Below, one piece after another: positions 8,897 to 17,355 of a DNA stretch of 64,000 bases (positions within the stretch are counted from its first letter, which is position 1; each line of letters opens with the position of its first letter). The notes below the pieces were generated by a model, which was given only the letters and a program-made list of their open reading frames with translations, was not told where the DNA came from and ran no database searches. This stretch comes from an uncultured Acidobacteriota bacterium (GTDB lineage: Bacteria > Acidobacteriota > Terriglobia > Terriglobales > Acidobacteriaceae). Position numbers and translations under genes: made by a program. The stretch covers positions 99,778 to 163,777 of the forward strand of contig CAILAZ010000289.1 in the NCBI GenBank assembly GCA_903832295.1, written 5' to 3'.

Positions 8897-9532
8897 ATGG
8901 GACCACGAGACCGGCGCGAGCGAGATCGAGCCGAACTTCGCGAAAAGATTCTCACCGCCGCCCGCGAGCTCTTTGCCGAACACGGCTACGAAGACGTCTC
9001 CATGCGCAAGATTGCCGACCGCATTGAGTACTCCCCCACCTCCATCTACCTCCATTTCGCAGACAAGGAAGCGCTCTTCCGCGAGCTCGTTTACGGCGAC
9101 TATCTCATGCTCTCCAAGGAGTTCGCCGTCATGGCTTCCACCCAGAACCCCGCCGAGCGCCTGCTTCAGATCGGCGAGGCTTACGTCCAGTTCGGGGCCA
9201 CACACCCATTCCACTACCGCATGATGTTCATGAATCCGCCCCCCATCAAGCGCCACTGCGGCGACGGAGCCATCCCAGCCAAGGGCTTGCCTGACTGGGA
9301 CGCATACGCCTTCCTCAAGTGGACCGTCACTGAGGCCGCCCAAGCCGGCTTCCTCCGCCCCGATCTCACGGACCTCGACCTGCTCTCCCAGACCCTCTGG
9401 GCCGCCGTCCACGGCATCACCGCCCTCGAGATCACCATGCACAACGAGGAGTGGCAGCCCCGTCCCCTGCAGCAGCGCACCCACGCCATGCTCGACGCTC
9501 TCATGAACGGAATCACGCGTAAGGGAGACTGA
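8897..9532 (+). CDS. TetR/AcrR family transcriptional regulator
   Basis: A 211-residue regulator. The N-terminal helix-turn-helix reads REKILTAARELFAEHGYEDV, then MRKIADRIEYSPTSIYLHFADK, the classic TetR DNA-binding domain. The C-terminal ligand domain ends with SQTLWAAVHGITALE, as in the WHG-type C-terminal domain. The ATG at 8897 is preferred because GAGG lies about 9 bases upstream; an upstream in-frame ATG at 8831 would add residues that do not resemble the family. It is the first gene of an operon: the permease starts 2 bases after its stop. It probably represses this exporter operon until an effector binds. The effector is unknown. Confidence 0.9.
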   Translation: MGPRDRRERDRAELREKILTAARELFAEHGYEDVSMRKIADRIEYSPTSIYLHFADKEALFRELVYGDYLMLSKEFAVMASTQNPAERLLQIGEAYVQFGATHPFHYRMMFMNPPPIKRHCGDGAIPAKGLPDWDAYAFLKWTVTEAAQAGFLRPDLTDLDLLSQTLWAAVHGITALEITMHNEEWQPRPLQQRTHAMLDALMNGITRKGD

Positions 9533-9534
9533 CC

Positions 9535-10659
9535 ATGCCGCCCCTGGCCCGGAGAAATCTCTTCCACGACAAGATTCGCCTGATGGTCACCCTCAACGGC
9601 ATTGTCTTCGCCGTCGTGCTCATCGTCGTGGAGCTCGGCCTCTTCACCGGATTCACCACCGCCACCTCCGGCGTCATGGACCACTCCCAGGCCGATCTCT
9701 GGATTGCCGCGCGCAGCACTCCCTACGTCGATCAGGCAGTCGATTTCAATGAGCGCAAGTTCTACCAGGTGCTCGCCACCCCCGGCGTTGCCGACGCTCA
9801 GAAATACATCGTGCGCTGGACCGAGTGGAAGCAGCCCAACGGTCGCACCGAGTCCGTCGAAGTCATCGGCCTCGATCCCAACAAGTCCTTCGGCCTCCCC
9901 TGGAACATCGTCACCGGGGACGTGCAGCAGCTCAAGCAGCCCCACGCCGTCATGGTCGATGTCATCTACAAGCAGAAGCTCGGCGTGCACAATGTTGGCG
10001 ATTGGTTTGAGATTCGCGGCCACCGCGCCAAGGTCGTCGGATTCACCCAGGGCATTCGTGCCTTCACCACCGCCCCTTACGTGTTCACTACCTTTAAGAA
10101 CGCGCAGGAGTTCGCTCAGTTCAACCAGAACCAGACCAACTTCGTCCTCGTCAAGGCCGTCCCCTCAGCCGATCTCGCAAAGCTCAAAGCCGAACTCCAG
10201 CGCCGTCTTCCTGATAACGATGTCTATCTCACCAGGGAATTCGCCGCCAAAACCAATCACTACTGGATGTTCACCACCGGCGCCGGAATCAGCGTCCTCA
10301 TGGCCGCCGGCCTCGGACTCGTCGTCGGCATTGTCGTCGTCACCCAGACCATCTACGCCACCACCATGGACCACATCCGCGAGTTCGGAACCCTCAAGGC
10401 CATGGGCGCGCCCAACAGCTATGTCTATCGCGTCATCATCACCCAGGCCACCATCGCCGCGGTCATGGGCTACGTCCTCGCCGTCGTCGTCAGCCTCTTC
10501 GTCATTCTCGGAGGAGCCAAATCCGGAGCCCCCATCCAGGTTGGCTGGCAGCTCCTCGTCTCCATGTTCTTTGTCACCGTCGGCATGTGTGTGCTCGCCG
10601 CCATCGTCTCTATCAAAAAGGTTATGGGGCTCGACCCCGCAATGGTCTTCCGAGGATAG
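9535..10659 (+). CDS. ABC exporter permease, FtsX-like, DevC type
   Basis: The membrane subunit of a DevBCA-type exporter, 374 residues. There is one N-terminal transmembrane helix (LMVTLNGIVFAVVLIVVELG), a periplasmic domain of roughly 220 residues, and three C-terminal helices (ISVLMAAGLGLVVGIVVV; ATIAAVMGYVLAVVVSLFV; LLVSMFFVTVGMCVLAAIV). This is the MacB/FtsX topology, and the motif EFGTLKAMGA at the cytoplasmic loop is typical. Unlike MacB it lacks a fused ATPase; separate ATPase and adaptor genes follow, matching the cyanobacterial DevC family. GGGAGA precedes the ATG. Such pumps need a TolC-type outer channel; one is encoded in this window but in another operon. Confidence 0.88.
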   Translation: MPPLARRNLFHDKIRLMVTLNGIVFAVVLIVVELGLFTGFTTATSGVMDHSQADLWIAARSTPYVDQAVDFNERKFYQVLATPGVADAQKYIVRWTEWKQPNGRTESVEVIGLDPNKSFGLPWNIVTGDVQQLKQPHAVMVDVIYKQKLGVHNVGDWFEIRGHRAKVVGFTQGIRAFTTAPYVFTTFKNAQEFAQFNQNQTNFVLVKAVPSADLAKLKAELQRRLPDNDVYLTREFAAKTNHYWMFTTGAGISVLMAAGLGLVVGIVVVTQTIYATTMDHIREFGTLKAMGAPNSYVYRVIITQATIAAVMGYVLAVVVSLFVILGGAKSGAPIQVGWQLLVSMFFVTVGMCVLAAIVSIKKVMGLDPAMVFRG

Positions 10660-10665
10660 ATCGCA

Positions 10666-11349
10666 ATGTCAGTGGATGTAGCAATCTCCGTTCGCGGCGT
10701 CACCAAGACCTACGCCGAAGGCAGCGCCGGAACTCCCGCCCTCAACGGCGTCTCGCTCGACATCCGGCGTGGAGAGCTCACCCTCATGATGGGTCCTTCC
10801 GGCAGCGGCAAAACCACTCTGCTCTCCATCATGGGCTGCATCCTCCGCCCCTCCGCCGGAACTGTGATGGTCGCCGGTCAGGACGTCACCCATCTGGACG
10901 AAGGCAAGATGCCCGCCGTTCGGCTCAAGCACATCGGCTTTGTCTTTCAGGGCTTCAATCTCTTTCCCACCCTCACCGCTGGCGAAAACGTGGAACTCTC
11001 GCTCGAACTCAAGGGCTTCAAGCCCTCGCAAGCAAAATCCGAGGCCCGTCACCTCATGGAGATCGTCGGCCTGGGTGACAAGTACAACGAATTCCCCCGC
11101 AACCTCAGTGGCGGACAGAAGCAGCGCGTTGCCGTCGCACGCGCCGTCGCCGGATCACCCGAAGTGATCCTCGCCGACGAACCCACCGCCGCCCTGGACT
11201 CGCACTCCGGACGAACCGTGCTCGATGTGCTGCGCCAGTTGGCCCGCCAGCAGCAGCGCGCCGTCGTCGTCGTCACCCATGACAATCGCATTCTCGAATT
11301 TGGCGACAGAATGATCCGCATCGAAGATGGCCTGATCGCGGCTCAGTGA
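10666..11349 (+). CDS. ABC exporter ATPase, DevA/LolD type
   Basis: A 227-residue ATPase. Walker A is GPSGSGKTT, the Q-loop [18 protein letters not shown], the signature [14 protein letters not shown], Walker [13 protein letters not shown] and the switch histidine is in VVVVTHDN. Size and sequence place it in the MacB/LolD/DevA group that powers FtsX-like permeases. It begins 6 bases after the permease stop and is followed by the adaptor, so the three form one exporter. Nothing in the sequence shows the substrate. Confidence 0.93.
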   Translation: MSVDVAISVRGVTKTYAEGSAGTPALNGVSLDIRRGELTLMMGPSGSGKTTLLSIMGCILRPSAGTVMVAGQDVTHLDEGKMPAVRLKHIGFVFQGFNLFPTLTAGENVELSLELKGFKPSQAKSEARHLMEIVGLGDKYNEFPRNLSGGQKQRVAVARAVAGSPEVILADEPTAALDSHSGRTVLDVLRQLARQQQRAVVVVTHDNRILEFGDRMIRIEDGLIAAQ

Positions 11350-11374
11350 AACACACGCAATGAGGAGCAGGAAC

Positions 11375-12418
11375 ATGGCTAGCAGAAAGATGACTTGGAT
11401 ACTGGCACTGGCGGCAGCCGCAATCACCGTATCCGTGCTCACGGCAACCCTCCATGGAGACAGGCAGCCCGCCGCAACCCCGGTGGAGCGGGCGATCGAC
11501 AAATCTACCGTCGCCGGCCCCGGACGCGTCGAACCCAACTCCGAAGAGGTCAAGGTCGGCTCCGAACTCGCCGGCAAACTCCGCGAGGTTCGCGTCGAAG
11601 AGGGAGCCCAGGTCAAGCAGGGCCAGGTCCTCGCCGTCCTCGTCAATGACGAATACCGCGCCGCTGTCGAGAACAGCCAAGCCCTCGTCCGCCAGAAAGA
11701 AGCCTCCCTGCGCAAGGTCATGAACGGCTCCCGCGCCATGGAGCGCCGCGAGGCCGAGGCCAGTGTCCGCGAGGCCGAAACCGTCGAGGCCAACGCCCGC
11801 AGTGAGATGGACCGCCGCCAGCAGCTATGGAAGGCAGGTGTCACCTCCCGCGAAGAAGCCGAGCGCTACCAGCGCGAACACAACGTCGCCCGGGCCAAGC
11901 TGGAAGCCGCACGCCAGCACTTCCGCTTTATCGACGATGAGAGCCGCGAAGAAGACCGCAGCGCCGCCCGCGCCGAACTCGAATCCGCCCGCGCCCAGCT
12001 TGCCGCCAATCGCGCCGTTTACGAGAAAACCTGGATTCGCGCCCCCTTCGACGGAACCATCCTCCGCAAGCATCACCGCACCGGAGAGAGCATCACCAAC
12101 TCCAGCGTCACCCAGGACCCTGTCTTCACCATGGGAGACGTCAGCGGCCTCCGCGTCCGCATCGATGTGGACGAGACCGATGTCAGCCGCGTCCGTGAGG
12201 GCCAGGATGCATACGTCACCGCCCAGGCCTTCGCCGGACAGCGCTTCCGCGGCAAGGTCATTCGCGTCAGCGGACAGCTTGGCCCCAAGAACGTCCGCAC
12301 CGATGAGCCCCAGGAGAAGATCGACACCAAGATCCTCGAAACTCTCGTCCAACTGGATCGCGGAGTCTCGCTCCCCGTCGGCCTCCGCGTGGATGCCTAC
12401 ATCGAAACCGCACACTAG
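11375..12418 (+). CDS. Periplasmic adaptor (HlyD/DevB family) of the ABC exporter
   Basis: A 347-residue membrane-fusion protein. One N-terminal membrane anchor (MTWILALAAAAITVSVLTA) is followed by a lipoyl-like half (KVGSELAGKLREVRVEEGAQ), a long alpha-helical hairpin rich in Ala, Glu and Arg, the second lipoyl half (WIRAPFDGTILRKHHRTGE) and a beta-barrel domain (RIDVDETDVSRVREGQ). The ATG at 11375 is preferred over 11360 because AGGAG lies 7 bases before it. It closes the TetR-permease-ATPase-adaptor operon, ending just before a strong terminator. It should link the inner-membrane complex to an outer-membrane TolC-like channel. Confidence 0.9.
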   Translation: MASRKMTWILALAAAAITVSVLTATLHGDRQPAATPVERAIDKSTVAGPGRVEPNSEEVKVGSELAGKLREVRVEEGAQVKQGQVLAVLVNDEYRAAVENSQALVRQKEASLRKVMNGSRAMERREAEASVREAETVEANARSEMDRRQQLWKAGVTSREEAERYQREHNVARAKLEAARQHFRFIDDESREEDRSAARAELESARAQLAANRAVYEKTWIRAPFDGTILRKHHRTGESITNSSVTQDPVFTMGDVSGLRVRIDVDETDVSRVREGQDAYVTAQAFAGQRFRGKVIRVSGQLGPKNVRTDEPQEKIDTKILETLVQLDRGVSLPVGLRVDAYIETAH

Positions 12419-12439
12419 CCTGCAGAACATCTCTCGCTC

Positions 12440-12467
12440 GGGCCGACACTCGTCGGCCCACTTTTTT
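12440..12467 (+). terminator. Intrinsic terminator after the exporter operon
   Basis: A perfect 8-bp stem GGGCCGAC / GTCGGCCC with a 4-nt loop, then AC and TTTTTT. It separates the exporter operon from the cytochrome P450 gene. Confidence 0.92.
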
Positions 12468-12521
12468 GCCTGCGCCCAATGATTGCGGCAATTCTCCAGC
12501 CCTGAGCATCGAATCCTCAGC

Positions 12522-13895
12522 ATGGCACTCGATACCGAATCCCCCGTCCAATCCTCCGCCCCGCTCCGTCTCCCTCCCGGCCCCGGCGTCAACCTGCTGC
12601 TCTCCGTCCTCCGCCAGAAGAAGTGGGTGGACCCCATCGCCCACTTCACTCACCTCGCCGCCGAATTCGGAGACATCGCCCACTACAAGCTCGGACGCCG
12701 TCACATCCTCTTTCTCAACCACCCCGACTACATCCGTGAAGTCTTCATCGTGCAGCACGCAAACTTCATCAAGGAGCGCACCCAGCAAAAGGCCAAGCTC
12801 CTCCTCGGCGAAGGCATGATCACCGCCAACGGCCCCCAGCACCGCCAGCAGCGCCAGTCTGCCGCTCCCGCCTTCCACCGCCAGAAAATGCCCGCCCACG
12901 CCGCGGAAATCGTCCGCCGCGCCGCCGCCGTCCGCGACTCATGGTCCGCCGGAGAAGCACGCGACATCCACAACGAAATGATGACCCTCGGCCTCGGCAT
13001 CATCGGCGCCACCATCTTCCGTACCGACCTCGGCGATGAGATCCACGCCCTCAACCGCGCCATGGCAGACATCATGAACGTCTACAACGCCCTCGTCCTC
13101 CTGCCCGGCGTCCGCCTTCTCCTGCACGTCCCATTCACTCCGCTGCGCCGCTTCGTGCACGCCCGCGCCAAACTGCACGCGGCGGTTGAGCAGCTCATTG
13201 CCGCCCACCGCCGCCTCGGCCCTGATCCCTCCGGCACCGACCTGCTCACCATGCTATTGGACGCGCAAAGCGAAAACGGCTGGAGCGACGCCCATCTGCG
13301 CGACCAGGTTGTCACCGTCATTCTCGCCGGCTATGAGACAACCGCCATCGCCCTCACCTGGACCTGGTATCTGCTCTCCCAGAATCCCGACGCCGAGCGC
13401 ACCCTCCACGAAGAACTCGACCGCGTCCTCGCCGGAAGGCTCCCCACCTGCGACGACCTTCCCCGCCTCCGCTACGCCGAAATGGTCATAGCCGAGTCGC
13501 TCCGCCTCTACCCGCCCGCCTGGGCCATGGGCCGCCTGTCGTTGAACGAATTTCAGTTGGGAGACTACCGCCTGCCTGCCGGAACCACCGTCCTCGCCAG
13601 CCAGTACATCCTCCACCGCGACCCGCGCTTCTTCCCCGACCCGCTTTGCTTCCGTCCCGAGCGCCACACCGCCGAATCCAAAGCCTCGCGCGCCAAAGGC
13701 GCCTACTTCCCGTTCGGAATGGGTCCCCGCCAGTGCATCGGCGAAGCCTTCGCCTGGATGGAAGGCGTCCTAGTCCTCGCCACCCTCGCCCAGCGCTGGA
13801 AGCTCCGCCACGATCCATCTCACACCGTCACCCCTGAGCCGCTCTTCACCCTCCGCCCCAGGGGCGGCATTCCCATGACCGTGCTCTCGCGCTAA
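12522..13895 (+). CDS. Cytochrome P450
   Basis: A soluble bacterial P450 of about 457 residues. Signatures: the proline-rich PPGPG near the N-terminus, the I-helix oxygen-activation motif [13 protein letters not shown], the K-helix ESLRLYPP (ExxR), and the haem-binding [16 protein letters not shown] with the axial cysteine. The pattern is closest to eukaryote-like or CYP102-like P450s rather than class I bacterial ones. No ferredoxin or reductase gene is nearby, so its electron donor and substrate are unknown. The ATG at 12522 is chosen; a TTG 39 bases upstream is in frame. It lies behind the terminator of the exporter operon, so it probably has its own promoter. Confidence 0.95.
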   Translation: MALDTESPVQSSAPLRLPPGPGVNLLLSVLRQKKWVDPIAHFTHLAAEFGDIAHYKLGRRHILFLNHPDYIREVFIVQHANFIKERTQQKAKLLLGEGMITANGPQHRQQRQSAAPAFHRQKMPAHAAEIVRRAAAVRDSWSAGEARDIHNEMMTLGLGIIGATIFRTDLGDEIHALNRAMADIMNVYNALVLLPGVRLLLHVPFTPLRRFVHARAKLHAAVEQLIAAHRRLGPDPSGTDLLTMLLDAQSENGWSDAHLRDQVVTVILAGYETTAIALTWTWYLLSQNPDAERTLHEELDRVLAGRLPTCDDLPRLRYAEMVIAESLRLYPPAWAMGRLSLNEFQLGDYRLPAGTTVLASQYILHRDPRFFPDPLCFRPERHTAESKASRAKGAYFPFGMGPRQCIGEAFAWMEGVLVLATLAQRWKLRHDPSHTVTPEPLFTLRPRGGIPMTVLSR

Positions 13896-13903
13896 CGCAA
13901 AAC

Positions 13904-13924
13904 GGCTCCGCTTTCCGCGGAGCC
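13904..13924 (-). terminator. Terminator between P450 and the DinB-like gene
   Basis: An 8-bp stem (GGCTCCGC / GCGGAGCC). On the minus strand it ends in GTTTTG, serving the DinB-like gene; it may also stop P450 transcripts. Confidence 0.7.
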
Positions 13925-13940
13925 GCCCTCATCGCTCACA

Positions 13941-14438
13941 TTACTGCCCGAAGGGTGTGTCCGCGCTCCCTCCATAAATGTCCGGCACCTTGCCGCCCAG
14001 CGGCCGAATGTAGGTCGCAAGCTGCGCCCGGTGATGGATCGTGTGAATGTGCGCAAAGTTCAGCAGCGTGTACACCGGCATCTTCATCCCGAAGAAGTCG
14101 GCTACCCCCAGCAACTGTTCGCCGCTCAGTGCGGAAATCTTCGCCAGCGCATCCTCAAAGCCCGCGTTGTAGTACTCCACAATCTCCTGAACCGTAGCCG
14201 GAACCGGCCCATCCTCGCCGCCCGCGTAATCCAGCTTTGCGGTCGAATCCAGGAACCAGCGCTCGCTGTGTGCAAGATGCCATGCCAGCTCGCGTGCCGT
14301 GCGCGATTTCGGATCGGGACGCCAGTCGCCATCATGCAGCGCCTTCAATACATTCCCCGTCGAGCCATGCTCGTCGCGAATCCGCTCAACCATGAAGTCG
14401 CGGAAGAGTACTGCAAACTCAGGTGTGGGCACAGACAT
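13941..14438 (-). CDS. DinB-like (DinB_2) putative metal-dependent protein
   Basis: A 165-residue four-helix-bundle protein of the DinB/YfiT-like superfamily. Probable metal ligands are the histidines in ELAWHLAHSERWF and in FAHIHTIHHRAQLATYIRPLG, the usual three-His arrangement. Members include thiol-dependent transferases (bacillithiol or mycothiol S-transferases), but the substrate here is unknown. AGGAG lies 6 bases before the ATG. It stands alone between the P450 (convergent) and ilvE (same strand, but with ilvE's own terminator between them). Confidence 0.82.
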   Translation of the reverse strand: MSVPTPEFAVLFRDFMVERIRDEHGSTGNVLKALHDGDWRPDPKSRTARELAWHLAHSERWFLDSTAKLDYAGGEDGPVPATVQEIVEYYNAGFEDALAKISALSGEQLLGVADFFGMKMPVYTLLNFAHIHTIHHRAQLATYIRPLGGKVPDIYGGSADTPFGQ

Positions 14439-14515
14439 AAAATCTCCTTTTCCTGCAGAGCTGCCAGAGAGCCTATTCGCTGCCGCCGCTTCTCACAAGC
14501 ATTTTGACCAGAAAA

Positions 14516-14540
14516 AAACGCGGACCAATGGCCCGCGTTT
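14516..14540 (-). terminator. Intrinsic terminator after ilvE
   Basis: An 8-bp stem AAACGCGG / CCGCGTTT, followed on the minus strand by a further run of T. Confidence 0.85.
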
Positions 14541-14559
14541 CCTGCAACACTCAATCCTG

Positions 14560-15501
14560 CTACGCGCCAACCTTCTGCCGCACCGGAACCGGCGTCAGCC
14601 AGTTGTAGCGGTCCGGCTTGCTGCCGTCGATAATGCTGAACAGCTCCTTGCGGATCGCCTTCGTGACCGGCCCCACTTCGCCGTCCCCTACCGTGATCTT
14701 GTCCACCGACCGGATCGGCGTAACTTCCGCCGCCGTCCCGGTGAAGAACAATTCGTCCGCCAGGTACAGCAGTTCGCGCGGAACCACCTGCTCCACAATC
14801 GGAATTCCCAGGTCCTGCGCAACCTTCAGCACCGAGTCGCGCGTGATCCCCGCCAGCACCGAGTTCCCCAGCGGAGGCGTCATCAGCTTGCCGTTGCGCA
14901 CCAGGAACAGGTTCTCGCCCGACCCCTCGCTCACCGTGCCGTTCGCATCCAGCGCAATTCCTTCCACGTACCCGTTCAGCACCGCTTCCATCTTGATCAG
15001 CTGCGAGTTCATGTAGTTCGCGCCCGCCTTCGCCATCGAAGGCAGCGTGTTCGGCGCCAGCCGCGTCCACGACGAGACGCACACATCCACGCCCACATCC
15101 TCGGATCCGCCCAGGTACTTGCCCCACGCGTAATTCGCAATGTAGCACTCGGTCGGCAGCCCAATCGGATTCACTCCCAGCTCGCCATACCCACGCACAA
15201 TCAGCGGACGGATGTAACACGGCCAGACATGATTCGTGCTGATCGTCTCCACCATCGCATCCACCAGCTGCTGGCAGCTGTACTCCACCGGGATGCGATA
15301 GATCTTCGCCGAATCCAATAGCCGCTGCATATGTTCCGGAGCGCGGAAGATCGCAGGACCACTCGGCAGCTCGTAACAGCGAACGCCCTCGAATACGCTC
15401 GATCCGTAGTTCACGACATGAGCCATCACATGAATCTTGGCATCATCCCAGTTGATCAGCTTCCCGTTGTGCCAGATTTTCTCAGTAGGTTTGACAGGCA
15501 T
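14560..15501 (-). CDS. ilvE: Branched-chain amino acid aminotransferase
   Basis: A PLP enzyme of fold type IV that interconverts Leu, Ile and Val with their 2-oxo acids, 313 residues. The N-terminus IWHNGKLINWDDAKIHVMAH, then NYGSSVFEGVRCYE, is typical of IlvE. The PLP lysine is in NSQLIKMEAVLNGY; GTVSEGSGENLFLV and LAGITRDSVLKVA are the cofactor-phosphate and substrate loops. GAGGAGC lies 9 bases before the ATG. The upstream region carries a terminator hairpin and one copy of an 86-bp repeat. No other branched-chain biosynthesis gene is nearby. Confidence 0.95.
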   Translation of the reverse strand: MPVKPTEKIWHNGKLINWDDAKIHVMAHVVNYGSSVFEGVRCYELPSGPAIFRAPEHMQRLLDSAKIYRIPVEYSCQQLVDAMVETISTNHVWPCYIRPLIVRGYGELGVNPIGLPTECYIANYAWGKYLGGSEDVGVDVCVSSWTRLAPNTLPSMAKAGANYMNSQLIKMEAVLNGYVEGIALDANGTVSEGSGENLFLVRNGKLMTPPLGNSVLAGITRDSVLKVAQDLGIPIVEQVVPRELLYLADELFFTGTAAEVTPIRSVDKITVGDGEVGPVTKAIRKELFSIIDGSKPDRYNWLTPVPVRQKVGA

Positions 15502-15630
15502 ATATGCGCGCTCCTCAGAAATGCAAACATTTCATTATAGATCAGGGTTCCGTTTTCTGCGCACGTCACTCGCGCTTCCGTCGCCGCAGAAAATTCTCCG
15601 TTCGCGCCCTTGCGCGCAAAACAAAAAAAA

Positions 15631-15654
15631 GTGGTCAGCCTCGAAGCTGACCAC
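15631..15654 (-). terminator. Intrinsic terminator between the LOR/SDH gene and ilvE
   Basis: A perfect 9-bp stem GTGGTCAGC / GCTGACCAC with a 6-nt loop. On the minus strand it runs into TTTTTTTTG. It lies 205 bases past the LOR/SDH stop and 130 bases before the ilvE start, so it may end the upstream transcript or act as an ilvE attenuator. Confidence 0.88.
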
Positions 15655-15764
15655 CCTTCAGTTCGCTTGCAGCGCTCTGCTGCCCGTTGCTGCTTCGGTC
15701 AATCCTTCCGCGGTCGCAACCATTGCCGGTCACGCCATCTCAAACCTCGTTTTTCTATGTATTT

Positions 15765-15850
15765 AAAGTCAATCGTTCCTGACCTCCCTCAACGATTGAC
15801 CAGAAACCAACTACGGCTCCGCCAACGATTATCCTGCAAGGCAATCGTTC
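15765..15850 (-). repeat. 86-bp intergenic repeat, copy A
   Basis: It matches the copy at 28019-28104 at about 65 of 86 positions with no gaps; the first 50 bases (plus-strand order) differ at only 5. It contains AATCGTT facing AACGATT about 13 bases apart, so it can form a 7-8-bp hairpin, plus further AACGATT/AATCGTT boxes. In the direction that matches copy B's plus strand it is read on the minus strand, between the end of the LOR/SDH gene and the start of ilvE. Confidence 0.85.
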
Positions 15851-15858
15851 GCCTCCCA

Positions 15859-17121
15859 TCAACTCCCCTCCTCCACCGCCTCTTCGGCGTCTTTTTTCTC
15901 TCCTGTAGCGATCGCACTTGAGAGTTCACGCACAAACAACTCCGCATCCGTCACCAGCCCGAGTGCCTGGAAAGTGCCTCTATCCGCGAGTTTGGTGACC
16001 ACCGCCGGATTAATATCCACCGCCACCACCTTCACCGAAGCCTTCAGCATGTTGCCCGTCGCAATCGAGTGCAGCATCGTCGCGATCATCAGCACCATCT
16101 CCACCCCGATCAATGCAGAGCGCATCCGGAGCTGTGCCTGCGCCGTGTCGGTGATCACATCCGGCATCGGCCCGTCGTCGCGCACCGACCCCGCCAGCAC
16201 CAGCTCCACATCGTTCTTGATGCACTCATACATCACGCCTTCCTTCAGAACCCCAGTATCCACGGCCTTTCGCAGCGATCCCACTCCGCGAATCGTATTG
16301 ATGGCGGCCATGTGATTTCTGTGTCCGCCCGGCACCGGACGCCCGTTGTGCAGCGCCACTCCCAGCGAAGTTCCAAACAGCACGCTCTCCACATCGTGCG
16401 TCGCAATCGCATTCCCGCCGAACAGAACCTGCACGTAGCCATCGCGAATCAGCTTCGCCAGGTGCGGCCCTGCGCCGCTGTGTACGATGGCCGGACCGGC
16501 GACGATCAGAATTTTTCCGCCGCGCCCGCGGATCTCGCGCATCTGATTTGCGATCTCTTCAATCACCAGCCGCTTCGGATGTTCCGACGACACGTTGCTC
16601 CCCATGAAGCTGAACACCTCGCGCTCGCGCGAGCGTTGCGGCGGCAGAATGCGAATTCCATCGTGCCCCACCACCACCAGCTCTCCCTGCACCACGGCGG
16701 CCGAGGGTATCATTCGGGCCTCTGAATACGCGGGGTTGACGACGATCACCAAATCCATCTCCGTGTTCTTCACATCCGTCCAGCGCCCATTGAGCCGCAC
16801 CTGTGTGGGCAGATGCGTGGTCGAGTAGAACTCCTTCGGAAGCACTCCGTTCGCCGGCGCAGGCTCGTAGGCAACGTCATCCCGCGAAGCAAGGATCGCG
16901 CCGAACGTCTGCAACTCCAGCAGGATTGCCTCCAACTTCTTCTCGCTCTGCGCATGAACCTTGAGGCGCGCAAACGACACCTCATCCTTGGCGCGGCCTA
17001 CCTGGATCTCCTGCACATCGAACGAGCCGCCCATGTCCATGATGGTGTCAAAGGCGCGCGGCAGGCTCCAGGAGTCGATGATGTGTCCTTCGAGAGTGAC
17101 TTCTTCGCTGAATGAATTCAT
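15859..17121 (-). CDS. LOR/SDH-domain protein, TIGR00300 type (ornithine cyclodeaminase-like)
   Basis: A 420-residue protein of the TIGR00300 / LOR-SDH family, the group that includes archaeal ornithine cyclodeaminase and the C-terminal part of cyanobacterial arginine-guanidine-removing AgrE. The N-terminal part (EVTLEGHIIDSWSLPRAFD, then GGSFDVQEIQVG) is the family's conserved LOR/SDH region; the C-terminal half contains Rossmann-like stretches (GKILIVAGPAIVHSGAG and VLFGGNAIATHDVES) and GHRNHMAAINTIRGVGS. It may convert ornithine to proline with NAD, but this is a family-based inference. The ATG at 17121 is preferred to 17157 because AAGGG precedes it. It is flanked by the efflux-operon terminator upstream and its own downstream. 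Confidence 0.85.
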   Translation of the reverse strand: MNSFSEEVTLEGHIIDSWSLPRAFDTIMDMGGSFDVQEIQVGRAKDEVSFARLKVHAQSEKKLEAILLELQTFGAILASRDDVAYEPAPANGVLPKEFYSTTHLPTQVRLNGRWTDVKNTEMDLVIVVNPAYSEARMIPSAAVVQGELVVVGHDGIRILPPQRSREREVFSFMGSNVSSEHPKRLVIEEIANQMREIRGRGGKILIVAGPAIVHSGAGPHLAKLIRDGYVQVLFGGNAIATHDVESVLFGTSLGVALHNGRPVPGGHRNHMAAINTIRGVGSLRKAVDTGVLKEGVMYECIKNDVELVLAGSVRDDGPMPDVITDTAQAQLRMRSALIGVEMVLMIATMLHSIATGNMLKASVKVVAVDINPAVVTKLADRGTFQALGLVTDAELFVRELSSAIATGEKKDAEEAVEEGS

Positions 17122-17163
17122 GTGTCCCTTACTTGCGTGGCTGGAATCTGTTGCCATGGAAAA

Positions 17164-17191
17164 AGGCTCGCTGGCGTTTGCCTGCGAGCCT
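17164..17191 (-). terminator. Intrinsic terminator after the RND efflux operon
   Basis: An 8-bp stem AGGCTCGC / GCGAGCCT, ending in TTTTT on the minus strand. It lies between the RND pump stop and the LOR/SDH start. Confidence 0.82.
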
Positions 17192-17355
17192 GAAGAATGA
17201 GTGCCTGAATCCTACTAATACAGAAGCTCTCTCCAAACACGCGGGCTTGCGACCGACGGTCGAGGAAGCGGGCGCGGGTTTGTACTCAGGGGCTTCATTG
17301 ACATTGAATTCTGAGGGAAGCGCCGTGGAATGTCAACCCGGCACTTCCCTCGGCT

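Noticed and set aside
15610..15921. Short frames over repeat copy A and its counterpart over copy B that encode similar peptides (a PDLPQRLT-like string)
   Set aside because: The similarity reflects the DNA repeat itself; neither frame has a ribosome site, and the shared peptide is just the repeat translated.
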